Shown: in pieces, positions 61,654 through 64,000 of the stretch
Position numbering within the stretch: the first letter of the stretch is position 1
Layout: every line of letters begins with the position of its first letter
NCBI RefSeq assembly: GCF_035440685.1
Contig: NZ_DAORMW010000031.1
Origin: Accumulibacter appositus
GTDB lineage: Bacteria; Pseudomonadota; Gammaproteobacteria; Burkholderiales; Rhodocyclaceae
DNA: 64,000 nucleotides
Reading direction: 5' to 3' (one strand)
Notes under the pieces: generated by a model
Database searches by the model: none
What the model saw: only the letters and a program-made list of their open reading frames with translations
Told to the model about the DNA's origin: nothing
Translations under genes and position numbers: made by a program

Positions 61654-63197
61654 AGAATCACCACCAGCGTCGCCATGACCATCAGCATCAGGTAGCGCGG
61701 CTGTTCGAGCAGCAACTCGATGGCGTCGGCGTAGCGGCCGATACGGCGCAGGGGTTTGATCATCGAATCGTCGCCGCGCAGCAACAGGCGGTCCTCGATG
61801 CGCTGCAGCCATCCGGCAAAGGCGAACAGGGCGCGCCCGGCGAAGCCGTGGCCGCAAATCAGCGCTTCCGTGGCCGCCGCACAGCCTGTGGCGACGCCTT
61901 GATCGGCGCGTGGCGTGCCCAGCAGGGGGTCGATGACCTGCTCGTCGAGGGCGCGCACGTCACGGCCCAGCGCCAGCGTCGGGCGGGTCAGCAGGCTGCT
62001 CGCCAGCGCCTCGATCCAAAAGCGCTGCAGGGCGGCGGTATACAGCCAGTCTTGCCGGGCCAGCCAGTGCGGGACGGGGCGCGCCGGACGGCGGACCAGA
62101 TGCATGTAGCTCGGTGCGAGTAGAAACTGGTACGCACGCCAGGCGGCGTGCAGGCCGGAATAGCAGGCGGCCAGCCAGAACAGGCCAAAGCCGCAGAGCA
62201 CGAACATCAAGGCGACCTGGGTCACCGTCGAGAAGATCAATGCCGACTTGACGTCACTCTGCAGCAGTGCGCAGAGGGCGCCGTACAAGCCCGTGGCCAC
62301 GCCGACGACGACCAGCAAGGCCATCATGTCGGGCACTTGCAGCAGCAGCCCCTGCAGGCGACAGAGCAGGAAGACGCCGGCGTGAACCATCAGCGAGCCG
62401 TAGAATACCGCCGACGACGGCGTCGGTCCTTCGAGCGCACGGGCGATCCACGGCGTGAACGGCAGCTGCGCCGACTTGACCACCGCCGCGAGCACGAAGC
62501 CGGCAGCCAACAGGCGTGCGCTGACCACGCTCATCGTCCCGTCGCCGGCCAGTCCCGCCCAATCGACGCTGCCCACCGACCACACGGCGAGGCCGATACC
62601 GAGCAGGAAGCCGGCATCGCCGACGCGGTTGACGACGAAGACGAAGACCGCGTTGGCGGTCGCCACGGGCCGCTCCCAGGCGTAGGCGATGAGCAGCCAC
62701 GAACTGATGCCCGCCAGTTCCCAGCCGACGAAGGCCAGCACTGCGTTGCCGGCGAGGACGATCAGCAGCATGCCGGCGAGAAACAGGCACATGCCGAGGA
62801 AGAAACGCGGGAAGGCGCGTTCACGATGCAGATAGGTGGCTGAGAAGCGCAGCGCGATCCAGGCGATCAGCGTCACTAGCGTCGCCGTCGGCAGGCTGTA
62901 GGCGTCGAGTGCGAAGGACAGACCAACGCTCGTCTGGCCGATCGCCAGCCATTCGCCGGTGCGCAGCGTGTCCGGCACGCCATTCTGCAGCGCCGCCAGG
63001 TCGAAAAGCAGCAGCAGGAGCAGGGAAGCGAGCGCGGCGCCGCTGGCCAGCCCGGCGGTGAACGGTTCTTGCCGGTCGCCGTGCTCTCGGCAGAAGAGCA
63101 TGCGCATGGCGATCGTCGCGGCGGCCAGCAGCGGCAACAGCGGCACCAGCCAGACCAGACGTGTCGCTTCCCCGAGCAGGCTTGCGAGCGCGTTCAT
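61650..63197 (-). CDS. NuoL/DabB-like membrane subunit
   Basis: A 515-residue antiporter-like subunit with the NuoL/NdhF pattern: LALVTLIAWIALRFSATYLH-like helices, FVGWELAGISSWLLIAYAWE with the conserved Glu, AVVKSAQLPFTPWIARALEGPTPSSA with the Lys and His of the channel, and HAGVFLLCRLQGL. The C-terminal amphipathic arm of NuoL is absent. In DAB/Mps systems DabB is this kind of protein and provides the cation gradient that drives DabA. It begins four bases inside the end of dabA (ATGA). Confidence 0.87.
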   Translation of the reverse strand: MNALASLLGEATRLVWLVPLLPLLAAATIAMRMLFCREHGDRQEPFTAGLASGAALASLLLLLLFDLAALQNGVPDTLRTGEWLAIGQTSVGLSFALDAYSLPTATLVTLIAWIALRFSATYLHRERAFPRFFLGMCLFLAGMLLIVLAGNAVLAFVGWELAGISSWLLIAYAWERPVATANAVFVFVVNRVGDAGFLLGIGLAVWSVGSVDWAGLAGDGTMSVVSARLLAAGFVLAAVVKSAQLPFTPWIARALEGPTPSSAVFYGSLMVHAGVFLLCRLQGLLLQVPDMMALLVVVGVATGLYGALCALLQSDVKSALIFSTVTQVALMFVLCGFGLFWLAACYSGLHAAWRAYQFLLAPSYMHLVRRPARPVPHWLARQDWLYTAALQRFWIEALASSLLTRPTLALGRDVRALDEQVIDPLLGTPRADQGVATGCAAATEALICGHGFAGRALFAFAGWLQRIEDRLLLRGDDSMIKPLRRIGRYADAIELLLEQPRYLMLMVMATLVVIL

Positions 63198-64000
63198 GCC
63201 GCTTCCAGTGGCTGGCGCAGCAGGGCCGGCGGTAGCGCTTCGCGCCGGCCGGCGAAGCAGTCGCGCGAGCGCTCGACTTCGGCGATGCGCGGTGTTGCTT
63301 CATCGGCCGGATCCGCCTGCCATGCCTGCCAACCGGTGGCCGGATCGAAGAGATGGATGTCCCCGTTTTCGGGGTGCTTGGCCGCCAGGACGACCCAGCC
63401 GTTGCCGATCAGCTCCTGCAGTGGCGGCTGCCTGTGGTAGATGGCGGTGAGCAGTGCGGTCGTCTGCTCGACGACGACCAGCAGTCGCATCGGTTCGTGG
63501 ATTTCAATCATCTGCAGCGGCAGGCCGGTGCGCAGGTCCGAACTGGCGCCCTGCATGACGGCGAACAGGCCGGCCAGGTTGTGCATCACCTTGCTGCCAC
63601 AGCCAAAGCCTTCGTTATCGACCGTCGAGAAGTAGTACTCGAGATTGATGCCGGCGCCGACCGGGCCGGCGGCAAGCAGCGTTGCTTCCAGGATGCGACC
63701 TTCGCGGTCGGGCAGCGGGTCGTAGGAGATCAGGAACACGCGGCGATCGAAAAAAGCGCGGCGGCTCATCGTCCGGCGACCGATGAAGGCGGTGGCTACG
63801 GTGGCATGCCCGAGTTCGGGTCGTGCCTGCGCGATATCCTGGCAGCGGTCGGCGAGATGCTGCCGCGCCTGCGCCGGTGAGGGCGCGGGCGGTGCCGACG
63901 CGAAGCGGCGGCAGCGCTCGACGGCATGCAGGCTGGTGGCCTGCGCACAGTCCCGGCGCATGGCTGCGAAGGAGTCCTGGTGGCTGGCCGGCAGATGTTC
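63194..64000 (-). CDS. dabA: DabA-like inorganic carbon transporter subunit (DUF2309), C-terminal part
   Basis: The C-terminal 268 residues of a gene that runs past the window end; the frame is open to base 64000, so the start is not visible. The conserved core is RRVFLISYDPLPDREGRILE, AAGPVGAGINLEYYFSTVDN, GFGCGSKVMHNLAGLFAVMQ, SSDLRTGLPLQMIEIHEPMR and LLVVVEQTTALL. This is DUF2309/DabA, a cytoplasmic zinc protein resembling beta carbonic anhydrase that couples CO2 hydration to the DabB cation path. An internal Met at 63961 is not the start. A tail of about 45 residues after the core is rich in Ala/Arg. Confidence 0.88.
   Translation of the reverse strand, partial: EHLPASHQDSFAAMRRDCAQATSLHAVERCRRFASAPPAPSPAQARQHLADRCQDIAQARPELGHATVATAFIGRRTMSRRAFFDRRVFLISYDPLPDREGRILEATLLAAGPVGAGINLEYYFSTVDNEGFGCGSKVMHNLAGLFAVMQGASSDLRTGLPLQMIEIHEPMRLLVVVEQTTALLTAIYHRQPPLQELIGNGWVVLAAKHPENGDIHLFDPATGWQAWQADPADEATPRIAEVERSRDCFAGRREALPPALLRQPLEAA

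Noticed and set aside
58662..63197. Respiratory complex I operon
   Set aside because: Only three antiporter-like genes, no nuoA-K or hydrophilic arm, and a DabA gene is in the same operon.
1..64000. CRISPR array, tRNA or rRNA genes
   Set aside because: No regularly spaced repeats and no cloverleaf or rRNA-like stretch was found by reading the gaps.

Overview
The window is high-GC and reads as a betaproteobacterial chromosome, most likely Rhodocyclales (Accumulibacter-, Dechloromonas- or Azoarcus-like). The grounds are the gene families present (dnaE, metG with a C-terminal tRNA-binding domain, uvrD, ydbH-ynbE-ydbL), a PEP-CTERM sorted protein, and a DabA-type inorganic-carbon locus beside complex-I-like membrane subunits. 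The genus is an inference; no rRNA or tRNA gene was seen.

Layout. Bases 1-3.8 kb hold a leftward pair (FecR lipoprotein, then TIR-CHASE2 membrane protein) and an unrecognised membrane protein. Bases 3.9-16.6 kb are core genes: uvrD, a quinone reductase, an orphan ParA, dnaE, a small lipoprotein, a WbuC cupin, the ydbH-ynbE-ydbL envelope lipid-transport trio and a TRIC-family channel. Bases 16.8-25.8 kb are an accessory island that looks like an undescribed biosynthetic cluster. Its leftward operon encodes a carrier protein, a SerRS-like amino acid:carrier-protein ligase, an AurF-type diiron oxygenase with all seven metal ligands, a GNAT-like protein, a nitronate-monooxygenase-like flavoprotein and a methyltransferase. 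It converges on a rightward GNAT, glycosyltransferase and methyltransferase. A decayed transposase lies at its left edge, and copies of a roughly 50-bp palindromic repeat lie at both edges.

Bases 25.8-30.2 kb hold a large AsmA-family protein and a DUF3750-like protein. Bases 30.4-49.5 kb are a surface-polysaccharide locus of the ABC-transporter type. It contains an initiating sugar-phosphate transferase, a decayed rfbB/rfbD remnant, intact rfbA and rfbC, Wzm and Wzt, two WbdD-like methyltransferase/kinase/coiled-coil proteins each followed by a paralogous glycosyltransferase, further glycosyltransferases, an O-acyltransferase, an SDR epimerase and a WbpM-like dehydratase. The two WbdD-like genes share a 1693-bp tract with no difference seen, which also carries the last nine codons of wzt. 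They then diverge abruptly and end in coiled coils of very different length.

Bases 49.8-58.7 kb hold metG, a small membrane protein, azlC-azlD, a GGDEF/EAL sensor, a PaiB-like flavoprotein, a MEKHLA protein and a PEP-CTERM protein. The last 5.3 kb is a leftward operon of DabA (cut by the window end) and three NuoL/N/M-like subunits, probably an energy-coupled bicarbonate/CO2 accumulation system.

A palindromic repeat with ends AACGGTCATG / CATGACCGTT occurs at 6.1, 16.8, 25.7 and 49.6 kb, at the seams between these blocks.
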